Shown piece after piece: positions 57,801-64,000 of a stretch of DNA of 64,000 nt; position 1 is the stretch's first letter, and each line of letters starts with the position of its first letter. The stretch lies in the NCBI GenBank assembly GCA_944548615.1, contig OX155973.1, positions 6,871,910 to 6,935,909 of the forward strand, given 5' to 3'. Made by a program: the position numbers and the translations under genes. Source of the stretch: Micropterix aruncella. Its lineage: Eukaryota > Arthropoda > Insecta > Lepidoptera > Micropterigidae. The notes under the pieces were generated by a model that saw nothing but the letters and a program-made list of their open reading frames with translations, was not told the origin of the DNA and made no database searches.

Positions 57801-58135
57801 AAATCGATTCAAAACTTTACGCGAAGCGAAGCTGCGGGCAATAGCTAATAGTATGTTGTAAGGACAAATGTCTTGTGATCATCTAAACTCAAGATTTTTA
57901 ATATTTGAGTTCTTATAAGAGGTTTTTGAGGAGTCTACTCTTTTACCACTTGTTTGTTATTCGATAGATATGTATATTATTATTTTGCGATTTTCAGGCA
58001 ATGGCGATGGAGCTGCTGGTGACATTCGTCTTGGTGGGAGTGGTTTGCGCTGTCTGCGACTCTTCAAGAACCGACATTGGCGGATCTGCTCCCCTCGCTA
58101 TTGGACTATGGATCTCAGGAGCTCATATGGCTATC
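45541..58135 (+). CDS. aquaporin (water-channel type), four exons seen, 3' end outside the window
   Basis: A major intrinsic protein forming a membrane pore. Joining 45541-45810, 49591-49734, 56271-56342 and 57998-58135 gives 208 residues in one frame, every junction phase 0 with GT...AG ends. Features in order: TM1 (about 43-66, WRQLVAEFLGT), TM2 (about 70-90), loop B with SGGHINPAV (NPA at 101-103), TM3 (about 105-136), TM4 (about 164-182), and TM5 (about 193-208). Phe81 and His205 align with Phe56 and His180 of human AQP1, two residues of the aromatic/arginine filter of water-selective channels. Insect glycerol-type Eglp proteins lack that His, so a DRIP/PRIP-like water channel is favoured by inference. 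About 50 residues (second NPA, TM6, C-tail) are missing and should lie beyond 64000. The introns total over 11 kb of transposon-rich DNA. Confidence 0.88.
47330..48009 (+). mobile_element. hAT transposon, internally deleted, perfect 8-bp target duplication
   Basis: CAGTGGCGTCGCTAG at the left and CTAGCGACGCCACTG at the right are perfect 15-bp inverted ends. GTTGAAGG flanks at 47322-47329 and 48010-48017. A G-rich run follows the left end. It interrupts family A unit 3 of the array. It keeps the transposase C-terminus only. Confidence 0.93.
47497..47821 (+). pseudogene. hAT transposase C-terminal dimerisation domain (ZMYM1-like)
   Basis: Open from about 47497 to TGA 47819-47821. GVPKEESEKWISLKVLQFIV, ESVPNVYVALKLFLTVCVSV, ASNERSFTKLKLIKTYLRST and MSQARLNGLAILSVEREAAN. 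This is the PN...AL..FLT.PVS.AS.ERSFSKLK.IK.YLRS.M...RL..LA.LS.E signature of hAT transposases also found in ZMYM1-like proteins. It is remarkably intact although the catalytic part is gone. Confidence 0.85.
48323..49590 (+). other. rest of aquaporin intron 1
   Basis: No clear element. Words such as CCAAATTTCAGCTCAATCGG and CAAATTTCAAATCTATAAGT near 48358-48500 are typical of LINE-like tails. A TG-rich stretch lies at 49118-49175. The acceptor TGGTTTCCAG ends at 49590. Confidence 0.45.
49591..49734 (+). CDS. aquaporin exon 2 (first NPA motif)
   Basis: 48 codons, phase 0/0: acceptor TTTCCAG, donor AAG/GTACGT. Encodes MIGHVSGGHINPAVSIG, the loop B half-helix with NPA, then a hydrophobic segment ending AAIIK. 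The last 13 bp and donor are the part duplicated at 16568. Confidence 0.93.
49818..50576 (+). mobile_element. LINE 3' fragment (family M) in aquaporin intron 2
   Basis: RT C-terminus (about 49830-50014: RRKTSFGQRHYSFIAPRFYN, LINMEIKMNLTFREF, then TAA), 3' UTR, and a (TAAA)n tail at 50548-50576. It is absent at the same position of the duplicated segment (near 16655), which serves as an empty site. Confidence 0.82.
50670..51315. mobile_element. MITE family B in aquaporin intron 2, split by family A
   Basis: ATCGATTGCGTTTCTACGTG at left and AGAGAAACGCAATCGAGCCC at right are the inverted ends. GAACGAGATAAAGCGATACG and the CTGCTCTGTCTCG block are sub-terminal. The 328-bp family A insert separates the halves. 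Confidence 0.8.
50910..51237 (+). repeat. family A, 5'-truncated to 328 bp, perfect 12-bp target duplication
   Basis: TGCTCTGTCTCG at 50898-50909 and 51238-51249. Starts mid-consensus (TTGATGGATGCCGTGGTCCG) and ends GTAGTTGACAGCTCTAGT. A variable 5' end with a constant 3' end and a target duplication is the clearest sign of reverse-transcription-based insertion. Confidence 0.9.
51590..51790 (-). repeat. family C repeat, uninterrupted copy
   Basis: ACCGTATAGGCGCGCCATTT, GTCGCCATATTGAACATATT, CATCTACACGTTGCGTTTCG and CAGCAATCTAATGCG. Used as the reference to recognise the split copies at 4385 and 33430. Confidence 0.6.
51800..52265. other. unassigned intron sequence
   Basis: AT-rich intron 2 sequence without recognised features. 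Confidence 0.4.
52266..52640 (-). mobile_element. RTE-derived element, minus, with (TTC)n tail
   Basis: (TTC)n at 52267-52285, then on minus the RTE C-terminal codons and the 5' UTR block (GTGAATATAGTGTAATTCGG), in the same fused arrangement as 30835-31345. A 27-bp duplication containing GATATACATAGAGTC lies just outside (52646-52705). Confidence 0.72.
52710..53960. other. unassigned intron sequence
   Basis: Intron 2 sequence with no recognised element; a (CT)n run lies at 53040-53050. Confidence 0.4.
54003..54778 (-). mobile_element. RNase H-bearing LINE inserted in the Penelope-like element
   Basis: GCACCCGAC flanks it at 53994-54002 and 54779-54787. A T-run at 54003-54012 is its poly(A) on minus. 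It is 5'-truncated within the RNase H domain. Confidence 0.82.
54057..54745 (-). pseudogene. LINE RNase H and zinc-binding tail, frameshifted
   Basis: Minus strand: SDIKAALMELASNTINSKLV, RVILRWVPGHAEIEGNKKAD, ELAK (RNase H: W.PGH..I.GN..AD), then CCGVPKSLANLMLKQMCLEQ, and in the 54057-54311 frame ALTGHCGLNKHMFNFKLRDT, CRFCQGAEETPQHLMCECGP. Frame shifts occur near 54565 and 54350 (a tandem TACGGTCGTAAGCCGTATTACGG-type duplication). Typical of R1/I-type LINE ORF2 ends. Confidence 0.78.
54832..55416 (-). pseudogene. Penelope-like element GIY-YIG endonuclease
   Basis: 194 codons, open. NRARFLRTVKDVIPLQTPGV, YKNECSCGLAYVGQTKRPIA, TRLIEHIKAVKNAQREKSAI, CEHILDSVRNHWTQF and IREAIEIRRTPNFNRDDGYK. GVYK..CSCG..YVGQT.R....R..EH is the GIY-YIG nuclease core found at the C-terminus of Penelope-like elements; the downstream E (in IREAIEI) fits the metal-binding Glu. 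The reverse transcriptase that should precede it is missing, so the frame is a 5'-truncated remnant although open. Confidence 0.85.
55546..56270. other. right part of aquaporin intron 2
   Basis: No element identified. CATCCCAGATG.AA recurs at 55862 and 56025 in an otherwise AT-rich stretch, suggesting a diverged direct repeat of about 160 bp. The acceptor TATTTAAATAG ends at 56270. Confidence 0.45.
56271..56342 (+). CDS. aquaporin exon 3
   Basis: 24 codons, phase 0/0, encoding GIVPADKVGNLGMTTVTPTL GSAE, the loop C region (NLG....P.L) before TM4. Acceptor AAATAG/GGA, donor GAG/GTATTT. Too short for ORF-based finding, but it joins its neighbours in frame. Confidence 0.9.
56393..56440. mobile_element. 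solitary family I right end with poly(C)
   Basis: A run of C followed by CTCGGTGATTATGTAATATG and TGGACGGCCCC equals the right terminus of the element at 9303-9838. Confidence 0.6.
56682..57848 (+). mobile_element. non-autonomous Helitron in aquaporin intron 3
   Basis: A, then TCTATAATAACTATTATTGT at 56682, a degenerate form of the TCTATACTAATATTATAAAG start. The 3' end GCGAAGCTGCGGGCAATAG-CTAA is followed by T at 57849, with a weak hairpin. No helicase or Rep remains. A 17-bp word GAACTATATATCTATAG is repeated at about 57713 and 57737. Confidence 0.6.
57998..58135 (+). CDS. aquaporin exon 4
   Basis: 46 codons, phase 0/0: acceptor GATTTTCAG, donor ATC/GTGAGT. Encodes AMAMELLVTFVLVGVVCAVC (TM4), DSSRTDIGGSAPLAIG and LWISGAHMAI (TM5 with the filter His). 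The following exon should start with the loop E NPA motif; none is visible to 64000. Confidence 0.93.
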
Positions 58136-58479
58136 GTGAGTATACACATTAGCAAGTTGGCAATTCTGTTCCTAACATTGTTAATTATATAGGTTATAAA
58201 ATTGCTTGATGCCTATCAATACTACATATAAAACGACCCTAGCAGATAAAACGTCCCGGGCAAATAAAACGACCCATGTCTTTAGAACTGCCCGGGTGGT
58301 GGACGCGGTTTCTCCCCCGCCTGTCACCGCGTAGCATAAGAATAAATCAAATTACTACGTATAGATGTCACTCATAGTTCCAAACATTGAATAATCTTCT
58401 CTTATGTTCAGTAGCCCAATAGATAGCGATCTAAATACCCCTATGCGGTATCATAGCTTAAAATCAAATATTTATATAT

Positions 58480-59155
58480 TAACCCTTCGAGTAGCGGCAT
58501 AATTTCATGGCAGACCGCGGCAATTTATTAGAATTTCTTGCAATATCGCCGCGCTCGACAAAAAGTACTATAACTATGGAACTACTGATGCAATCATTAA
58601 AAGAATAACTGTACAATGATCGAATTGAAATTTAGTATATAGAATAATGAAATCTCATTTTGTAAAATAATTAGATAATTATGAATAAGAGATGAATGAG
58701 AAAGTCGAATAATTATGAATGAGAAAGTCAAAAAAGTGAAAAAAAACTCGGCATTTCTAACTTGTACTTGTCTTACGGAAAAATACGGAACCCTATTTAT
58801 AAATTGTAGGTACTATCGTGATCTTTATTAGATTTTCTATCAAAGGTAATATTTTATTTAGCATATTTACATAGAAAAATATTTAGATATTAGCTCATAA
58901 ATATACCAATAAAAATTTTGATGATTTGTTGAAGAAAAGAAAATATGATGTTTGACAATAGAATTTTACCAGAAATGTCCACGAAATGACGCGCTAAATT
59001 ATTCTAGCGGACGTCTATGTATCTATGGTAATAATCCGATATTTGGTATGGATTTTGGGATGCGTTCGAATTAGATAATAATATTACTGTGCGCTCTGGG
59101 AGCAAGCCGACAATATTGGTCGTTACGTAGCCAACTGATGTGCAACCAAAAAAAG
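58480..59155 (+). repeat. family N repeat, longest copy
   Basis: TTAACCCTTCGAGTAGCGGC at left. Then AAAAAGTACTATAACTATGG, TAATTAGATAATTATGAATA (followed by an internal duplication of GAATAAGAGATGAATGAGAAAG-type sequence), and GGTCGTTACGTAGCCAAC at right. A TTAA target is suggested at the left only. Confidence 0.65.
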
Positions 59156-59224
59156 ACGAATTTTAAATCATATCTCTTATAATGTTAATATTATACACAT
59201 AAAGATGTCACTTTTGTTTGTTTG

Positions 59225-59450
59225 TTTATTTGATTGTTTCTACTCTTTATTGTGAAATTTCACAATAGCCGGGTTTATTGTCATTTGACAATATCTTACA
59301 ACCAACCCTACTATGTCGTGTTTATATGTATGTGTGCGTCTAAGATGAGTATAAGTGTGTGTTGTGTTATTGCATTCGATAGACAGAATTGAAAATGCAA
59401 TTCCGTTAATTTGATCCCATGGTGATTTTCCGTTGGGTTTCCAATTTAAA
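59225..59450 (-). mobile_element. SINE copy lacking its tRNA head, minus
   Basis: Reverse complement of 6218-6417: GAAAATGCAATTCCGTTAAT, CCAACCCTACTATGTCGTG, stem-loops TTGTC-ATTT-GACAA (59278-59291) and TTGTGA-AATT-TCACAA near 59258. Tail (GTTT)n on plus. Confidence 0.78.
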
Positions 59451-59904
59451 TTAGTTTTTTACACAGAATAGTAAGTAAAATTACATAATAAAAAAAATTG
59501 TTACTTCAAACTAACAAAAAAATACTTTGAATGCATACCTAATTAATACCTAATACGAGTATACCTAATTAATAAATTGCCTTAATTTATCTAATGTTTT
59601 CTGGATTATTTTTTTTACGATGTGATTTTTATGTAAGTTTTGAAGTAATTATTTTTGTTATTAGCTAGTTTTACTTACTATTCTGTGTAAAATTCAGACT
59701 ACTATGAATAACCTGGATACTATGAATAACCTGAGATAATTAAAAAATATACTTGCAAATATGTATTTTTTTTTAAAATCCGATTCATTCATCTGGCTAG
59801 GTGGCCTTTTTGTGGACACGTTTAATACGCAGAAAGATAGTAGAGTAGACAAGGATTAAGAAAAAAAAGGTTTCTATTTGAGATCTATCAGGATAAAGCG
59901 GATA

Positions 59905-60110
59905 TTTGACTTTGACAATGAAGTATACTTTTTAGACTAGGTAATTTTATATTAATAAATATTAATGACCGTTTCTTCCTTTTCTCACATATAACTTTAT
60001 TTATTTTATTTATTCGAATTTTATTTGATATTTATTGCCGATTAAATAATGGAATTGCATTTTATTTATTATATTATATTATATTATATTATAACTAGTT
60101 ATATTATAAC
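59905..60110 (+). mobile_element. LINE 3' UTR fragment (family M)
   Basis: TTTGACAATGAAGTATACTT, TTTTAGACTAGGTAATTTTA and GCCGATTAAATAATGGAATT match 50098-50270. It ends in a TATAT-rich stretch. Confidence 0.65.
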
Positions 60111-60204
60111 TAGATATATCGGCAAAATTTCTTATTATTCTATACTTTAAACCTTTTATATCTGTTACAAGAATTAAATGTTCTTATGCTATTTTTCTAA
60201 TGAC

Positions 60205-62320
60205 CTAGGCGCCGTTCTGAACGGTCGCCTGCTCCGCTCCGCCGCCCGCGCTGAATATTGCCGCCGCGAGTCGACCGTCGAGCGCCGTCTCCGGTCCTCG
60301 CCGTGAAGTTCGTGCCGTCGAGTCCGCTCCGGCCCGAATATGAGCTCCGCCGCCGAAGCAGCCGCTTCGCACAGCACCGCTGTTACCAGGGGCAAGGATA
60401 TGCCCTTAATCCCGCCTGTGACGCCGAGGAAACGCGTGAGAAATCCCGATTCCCCTGATGCCGAGCCACAGAGAGACCCGCAACGCCGTCGGGCTGACTC
60501 CTTCTACGACAGCGACCTCTTCAACACCCCGGTGCCTTCGGATGACGAAGATGCACCGACCTACGCCAAAGCGGCCAGGAGGAGCCCGACTCCGAGCGTC
60601 AACGGAGCCGCGCCTGTGCCACTGCCGCGCTCGACGATGAGTTCCGCGCCGCAACACCTGGACTCGGAGCCGCGTCCCCAGCCAATCGTCGTGGATAAGC
60701 TGGATAGGTGGCCTGACCACCTGCAGGCTATCCGGGCCAGGCTGGGCCGCGCTCCTATCGTGTCGCCGATTGGAGGAGGGGGCGGACTTCGCTTTCGTCC
60801 GGCCGACTCCGCCGAATACCGAGTCATTCAGGACTATTTACATAGCCTGGGCGGCTCGGTAGCATGGCACACATACACGACACCCACCAGCAAGGATGCG
60901 AAAATTGCCATCCGCGGCCTGCCTTCCAATACCACACAGGAGGAGGCCATCTCCGGGCTGGCTGACCACGGCATCGAGGCCAGCTACGTCAGAATGATAC
61001 ACGGCGGGCGGCGAGCACTATTCTACGCCGTCATCCGCAAGAACGAGCGCTGGCGGGAGGTGTTCTCCATCGCGGAGATTCACTTCCTGCAGGTTACCGT
61101 GGAGGCCTGGAGGGGCAGAAATGGCCCCAAGCAGTGCCACCGGTGCCAGCGCTTCCGCCACAGCAGCCACAACTGCCACCGACGACAAGTGTGCGTGTGC
61201 TGTGGCAAAGAACACGCAGCCAAAGATTGCCCGAGGCCGAAAACCGCCCGGGCGACCTGCGGAAACTGCGGAGAGGACCATCCTGCGAACAACAGGAGAT
61301 GCCGCAGCTTCCTGGCGGAAATCCGCCAAACTTCGCGGAAGCAGCAGGGCGTCCCGCACGCAGTGGTCGTCGCCGCCCCGCCGCGAGCTACTACGACTCA
61401 GTCTACAGAAGGCAAACTCCAGCCCGTTGTCTCCCCGCAACGCAACGCGCCCCTGTCCTGGAGACAGAAGCCAGCGCCGCCGGCCGCTCCGCAGCAACCA
61501 GCTGAGGAGAAAAAGGCAAAACGGCGGCGTCGGTCGAAGCCACTGCAGCAGCAGCCATCCAGGCCCCATCCAACGCAGGAGGAGAAGATGGAGGTCGAAG
61601 CGACCGCCCCACCCTCTTGCTCCCAGCCAGTGAAAGCAGCCACAGAGTCCGCCTCCACTCAAACGGACGAAGAGTGGCCGACCACACCGCCCCCACAACC
61701 CCAGCCGGAAGAGCCGATGTACCTAGATGAAAAGCGTTTTCTCGACGAAGACGAGCAGGTAACAATCACGGCGTCCCAGTTGCTGGACCTGATTTACGAG
61801 TGCCAAATCGGCACGAAAGAGGAAAATATTATGCTCATTAATATTTTCCTCAAAACGGACCTACCACGACGTGCCTCGAAGAAAGGAGCGTAACATTGTT
61901 CTACACTAAGAATCCTGCCTCAGGGTGAACAGCCCTGAGACGCCATATGCTCGAAAGCCGGGTCAATGGACCCGGCTCACACGAAGCCCCACCCAACAGT
62001 ACGAGAAGTGGAAGAAGTCACAGGCCTATATACAGGGCCTGTCGACCGATATTCGACAGTCAGAGCGGGCAGAGTGTGTTTTTATACGATCAGGGAAGAG
62101 TGTATTTTTTCATGATTAGTGGCGGTGGGAAGTATGTGCGATATACTCTGACTTTATTTGGTAAACAGTAAATTTCTTTGGTGATTATTTTGTGTTAATA
62201 TAGTGTTTTAGTCCGTAAAAAGTAGGTTAATGACTTTACGAATGTGCTTAACTTTTCGCCTATTCTAAGAGATCTGAACTTTGTCTTTTGAATAAAGAGG
62301 CCGTGACTACATGGGTGTTT
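60205..62320 (+). mobile_element. jockey-type retroelement carrying ORF1 only
   Basis: GC-rich 5' UTR from about 60205, intact ORF1 (60340-61893), then about 430 bp of non-coding 3' sequence with GCCGGGTCAATGGACCCGGC (a hairpin) near 61958 and AATAAA at about 62291. No reverse transcriptase ORF follows, so it is either an ORF1-only non-autonomous element or one with ORF2 deleted. Its composition contrasts sharply with the AT-rich surroundings. Exact ends and target duplication were not found. Confidence 0.7.
60340..61893 (+). CDS. retrotransposon ORF1 nucleic-acid-binding (Gag-like) protein, 517 aa
   Basis: Start ATG follows a GC-rich leader. N-terminal third (1-110) is Ser/Pro/Ala/Arg-rich, low complexity. 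A PRE/C2HC-type domain follows, about 125-255 (DKLDRWPDHLQAIRARLGRA, YLHSLGGSVAWHTYT, AIRGLPSNTTQEEAISGLAD, FYAVI...VTVEAWRGRNGP). Then three zinc knuckles at about 265-325: CHRCQRFRHSSHNC (CX2CX4HX4C), CVCCGKEHAAKDC (CX2CX3HX4C) and CGNCGEDHPANNRRC (CX2CX3HX6C). The C-terminal third is Pro/Gln/Glu-rich with an RRRRS basic patch. This is the architecture of jockey/X-element ORF1 proteins, which bind element RNA. No stops or frameshifts, so it may be young or selected. Confidence 0.88.
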   Translation: MSSAAEAAASHSTAVTRGKDMPLIPPVTPRKRVRNPDSPDAEPQRDPQRRRADSFYDSDLFNTPVPSDDEDAPTYAKAARRSPTPSVNGAAPVPLPRSTMSSAPQHLDSEPRPQPIVVDKLDRWPDHLQAIRARLGRAPIVSPIGGGGGLRFRPADSAEYRVIQDYLHSLGGSVAWHTYTTPTSKDAKIAIRGLPSNTTQEEAISGLADHGIEASYVRMIHGGRRALFYAVIRKNERWREVFSIAEIHFLQVTVEAWRGRNGPKQCHRCQRFRHSSHNCHRRQVCVCCGKEHAAKDCPRPKTARATCGNCGEDHPANNRRCRSFLAEIRQTSRKQQGVPHAVVVAAPPRATTTQSTEGKLQPVVSPQRNAPLSWRQKPAPPAAPQQPAEEKKAKRRRRSKPLQQQPSRPHPTQEEKMEVEATAPPSCSQPVKAATESASTQTDEEWPTTPPPQPQPEEPMYLDEKRFLDEDEQVTITASQLLDLIYECQIGTKEENIMLINIFLKTDLPRRASKKGA

Positions 62321-62564
62321 ATTTGTTTAGTGGAAATATAGAACGAAAGAGGCAAACTGAGTTTTGCCACGTCTTCGGCAAGTACTTCAACCCGGTAAGC
62401 AAACGAAATTATTTTTTTGGTATTTCATGCAAGGCAAGCCGGATTTGCCGAGACACTATATGTGCACTATAGTGCGGCTTTCCCAAATGATTCGTACTTT
62501 AAGGTCGTGGACGCTTAGGAATAAACAAATTGTACATATTTTTATTTTTTTTACAACTGTCATT
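62321..62564. other. unassigned sequence
   Basis: No gene. CACTATATGTGCACTATAGTG is partly palindromic at about 62455-62475. Confidence 0.4.
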
Positions 62565-62757
62565 ACCCGCTGTAAGCCCGCTGGGTAACACTCCTGGCTA
62601 TCTCGCGGTTAAGGGTTTGGCCTCTTACGGGTTTGTGGCGGAGCTTGACTGTGGACTGTTTTGTCCTAAGTCTTCTGCGCTCACTCCAGGGAGATAGAAC
62701 GACTAATCGTTAAAACTTCCTGAGGTGACGGGCTCGCCCGCTGTAGTCGACAACTCT
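62565..62757 (+). repeat. family A, 5'-truncated to about 193 bp
   Basis: Starts CCGCTGTAAGCCCGCTGGGT and ends GTAGTCGACAACTCTAGT. Flanks TGTCATTACC and TGTCCACATTACC hint at a target duplication with a small indel. Both 3' stem-loops are intact. Confidence 0.8.
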
Positions 62758-63364
62758 AGTTGTCCACATTACCAAAAACCCTATGTAGGCGATCAGTACT
62801 GTTCCAGCTGTCAAGAAACTTTTAATTTTAGTAAGTTCAGGAAAATTTATTTATATATTTATTTTATTTATTTATTTCCATAATTCAAGTTACAATTTAC
62901 AAAAAGAAAATCCTTATCCTAACACAAAAACATTTTATAATAAGTGTACATATTAAACCTAGCTTAGAAGGGAAATTCATCTTTTGACATATCGGTTTAC
63001 CACCTCACTAGGTATGAACCTGTGTTGAGAGGGTACTAACATCGGTAACTTATTTTGAGACGAGAGGGCAAGTCTTATCTAATACGTGAATACAATTTAA
63101 AAATTAAAGCTAACATTAAAAACATCAATAAAATTAAACAAACTAAATTAAAATGTATGACAATCTACTAAGTTATATAAAATAATATTTTTTTTTTATA
63201 TATTAGATACAAACACATATAAATAAGATATATACCATATATAAATATTATTATATATTATATATAAATATAATATTATATAATATATATGTTGTATTAA
63301 TATTATATGTATATAAATTCATACATATAATATGATAGTATATAAAATAGAGTATAGGAATAGA

Positions 63365-63602
<238 letters not shown>

Positions 63603-63607
63603 CATGA

Positions 63608-63940
63608 TCACACTCGAGACCTCAATAATTCTTCACAGTCTTCCCTAGAATTATTTAAAAGCCAAGTTGCCACCACTCTTCTAAATCTAGCGTAAGGTAC
63701 GTCGGTCGTTTGTACGTCCATTGTCAGTTTATTGTAAAGCTTCGGAGCTAGAAATGTATAATGTCTTTGTCCGTACGACGTGTTCATTTTTAACTCCGGT
63801 TGTCTGTATCGATATCTAGTGTCATGTCCGTGGTCCCGAAGTTTAACAGACGCAGTCCTGTCATTCCTCTGGAAGTACATCAAGACCGCTCTTAATTCAG
63901 GCAGGGGTCTACGAAAAACAGCAAGGGGTGTACGAGTCAA
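63608..63940 (-). pseudogene. LINE reverse transcriptase C-terminal fragment
   Basis: 110 codons: TASVKLRDHGHDTRYRYRQP, ELKMNTSYGQRHYTFLAPKL and YNKLTMDVQTTDVPYARFRR. The T..R.....L.+..T.YGQRHY.F.AP+LYN.L ending is shared with the fragments at 27720, 40165 and 49830. Core RT motifs are absent. Confidence 0.72.
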
Positions 63941-64000
63941 GAAAGTTTGGGTACCTCTCGTGTAGACCGTCCCTTAAGGTTCAAATAGGCTAATAGATAG

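Noticed and set aside
61018..61698. Antisense and alternative-frame ORFs of up to 226 codons over the ORF1 gene
   Set aside because: GC-rich DNA keeps other frames open by chance. Only the 60340-61893 frame has zinc knuckles and a recognisable domain order.

Overview
This 64-kb window is eukaryotic, AT-rich and almost wholly non-coding. Helitron termini of the TC...TATACTAATATTATAAA / hairpin-CTAG type, a tRNA-headed SINE, many 5'-truncated LINE tails, PIF/Harbinger, hAT and Penelope-like remnants, and the protein matches all point to an insect, most probably a moth or butterfly (Lepidoptera). That assignment is inference from repeat style, not from a search.

Only one host gene is convincing: an aquaporin on the + strand, assembled here from four phase-0 exons (45541-45810, 49591-49734, 56271-56342, 57998-58135) with consensus splice sites. 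It carries the first NPA motif and two recognisable selectivity-filter residues (Phe81, His205). The exon with the second NPA motif is not in the window, so the gene runs off the right side. Its introns are packed with mobile elements. A piece of its exon 2/intron 2 boundary is duplicated 33 kb upstream (16568-17340).

The only long intact ORF is 60340-61893, a jockey-type ORF1 protein with three zinc knuckles; no reverse-transcriptase ORF follows it. All other protein-like stretches are broken transposon ends: RT or RNase H C-termini of several LINE families, a GIY-YIG endonuclease of a Penelope-like element, a Helitron helicase tail, hAT and PIF transposase pieces, and a PD-(D/E)XK-like domain.

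The most striking unexplained component is a repeat called here family A. It has about 20 copies or fragments in both orientations. Full copies are 664-668 bp, begin GGGAGCTAAYGGGCC, lack poly(A), and end after two conserved stem-loops. Five loci show 12-14 bp target-site duplications, a head-to-tail array shows a 15-bp junction repeat, and some copies are 5'-truncated. This is the signature of an RNA-mediated, LINE-mobilised retroposon. Copies nest inside one another and inside other elements.

Layout: 1-3.3 kb family A, RTE tail, hAT MITE; 4.4-9.8 kb PIF, LINE plus SINE, MITEs, 119-bp tandem repeats; 11.6-13.6 kb family A plus hAT; 15.3-18.9 kb nuclease-like fragment, aquaporin duplication, LINEs; 19.5-22.2 kb Helitron, huge (TA)n arrays and an inverted repeat; 23.6-32.4 kb nested A/hAT, Penelope palindrome, RTE derivative; 33-39.5 kb PIF, a TIR element with a Helitron inside, self-nested family A; 40-45 kb LINE with (TA)n, tandem repeats, TIR element; 45.5-58.1 kb aquaporin with element-filled introns; 58.5-64 kb repeats, jockey-type ORF1, LINE tail. 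Family letters (A, B, C, E, F, G, H, I, J, K, L, M, N, P) are local labels only.
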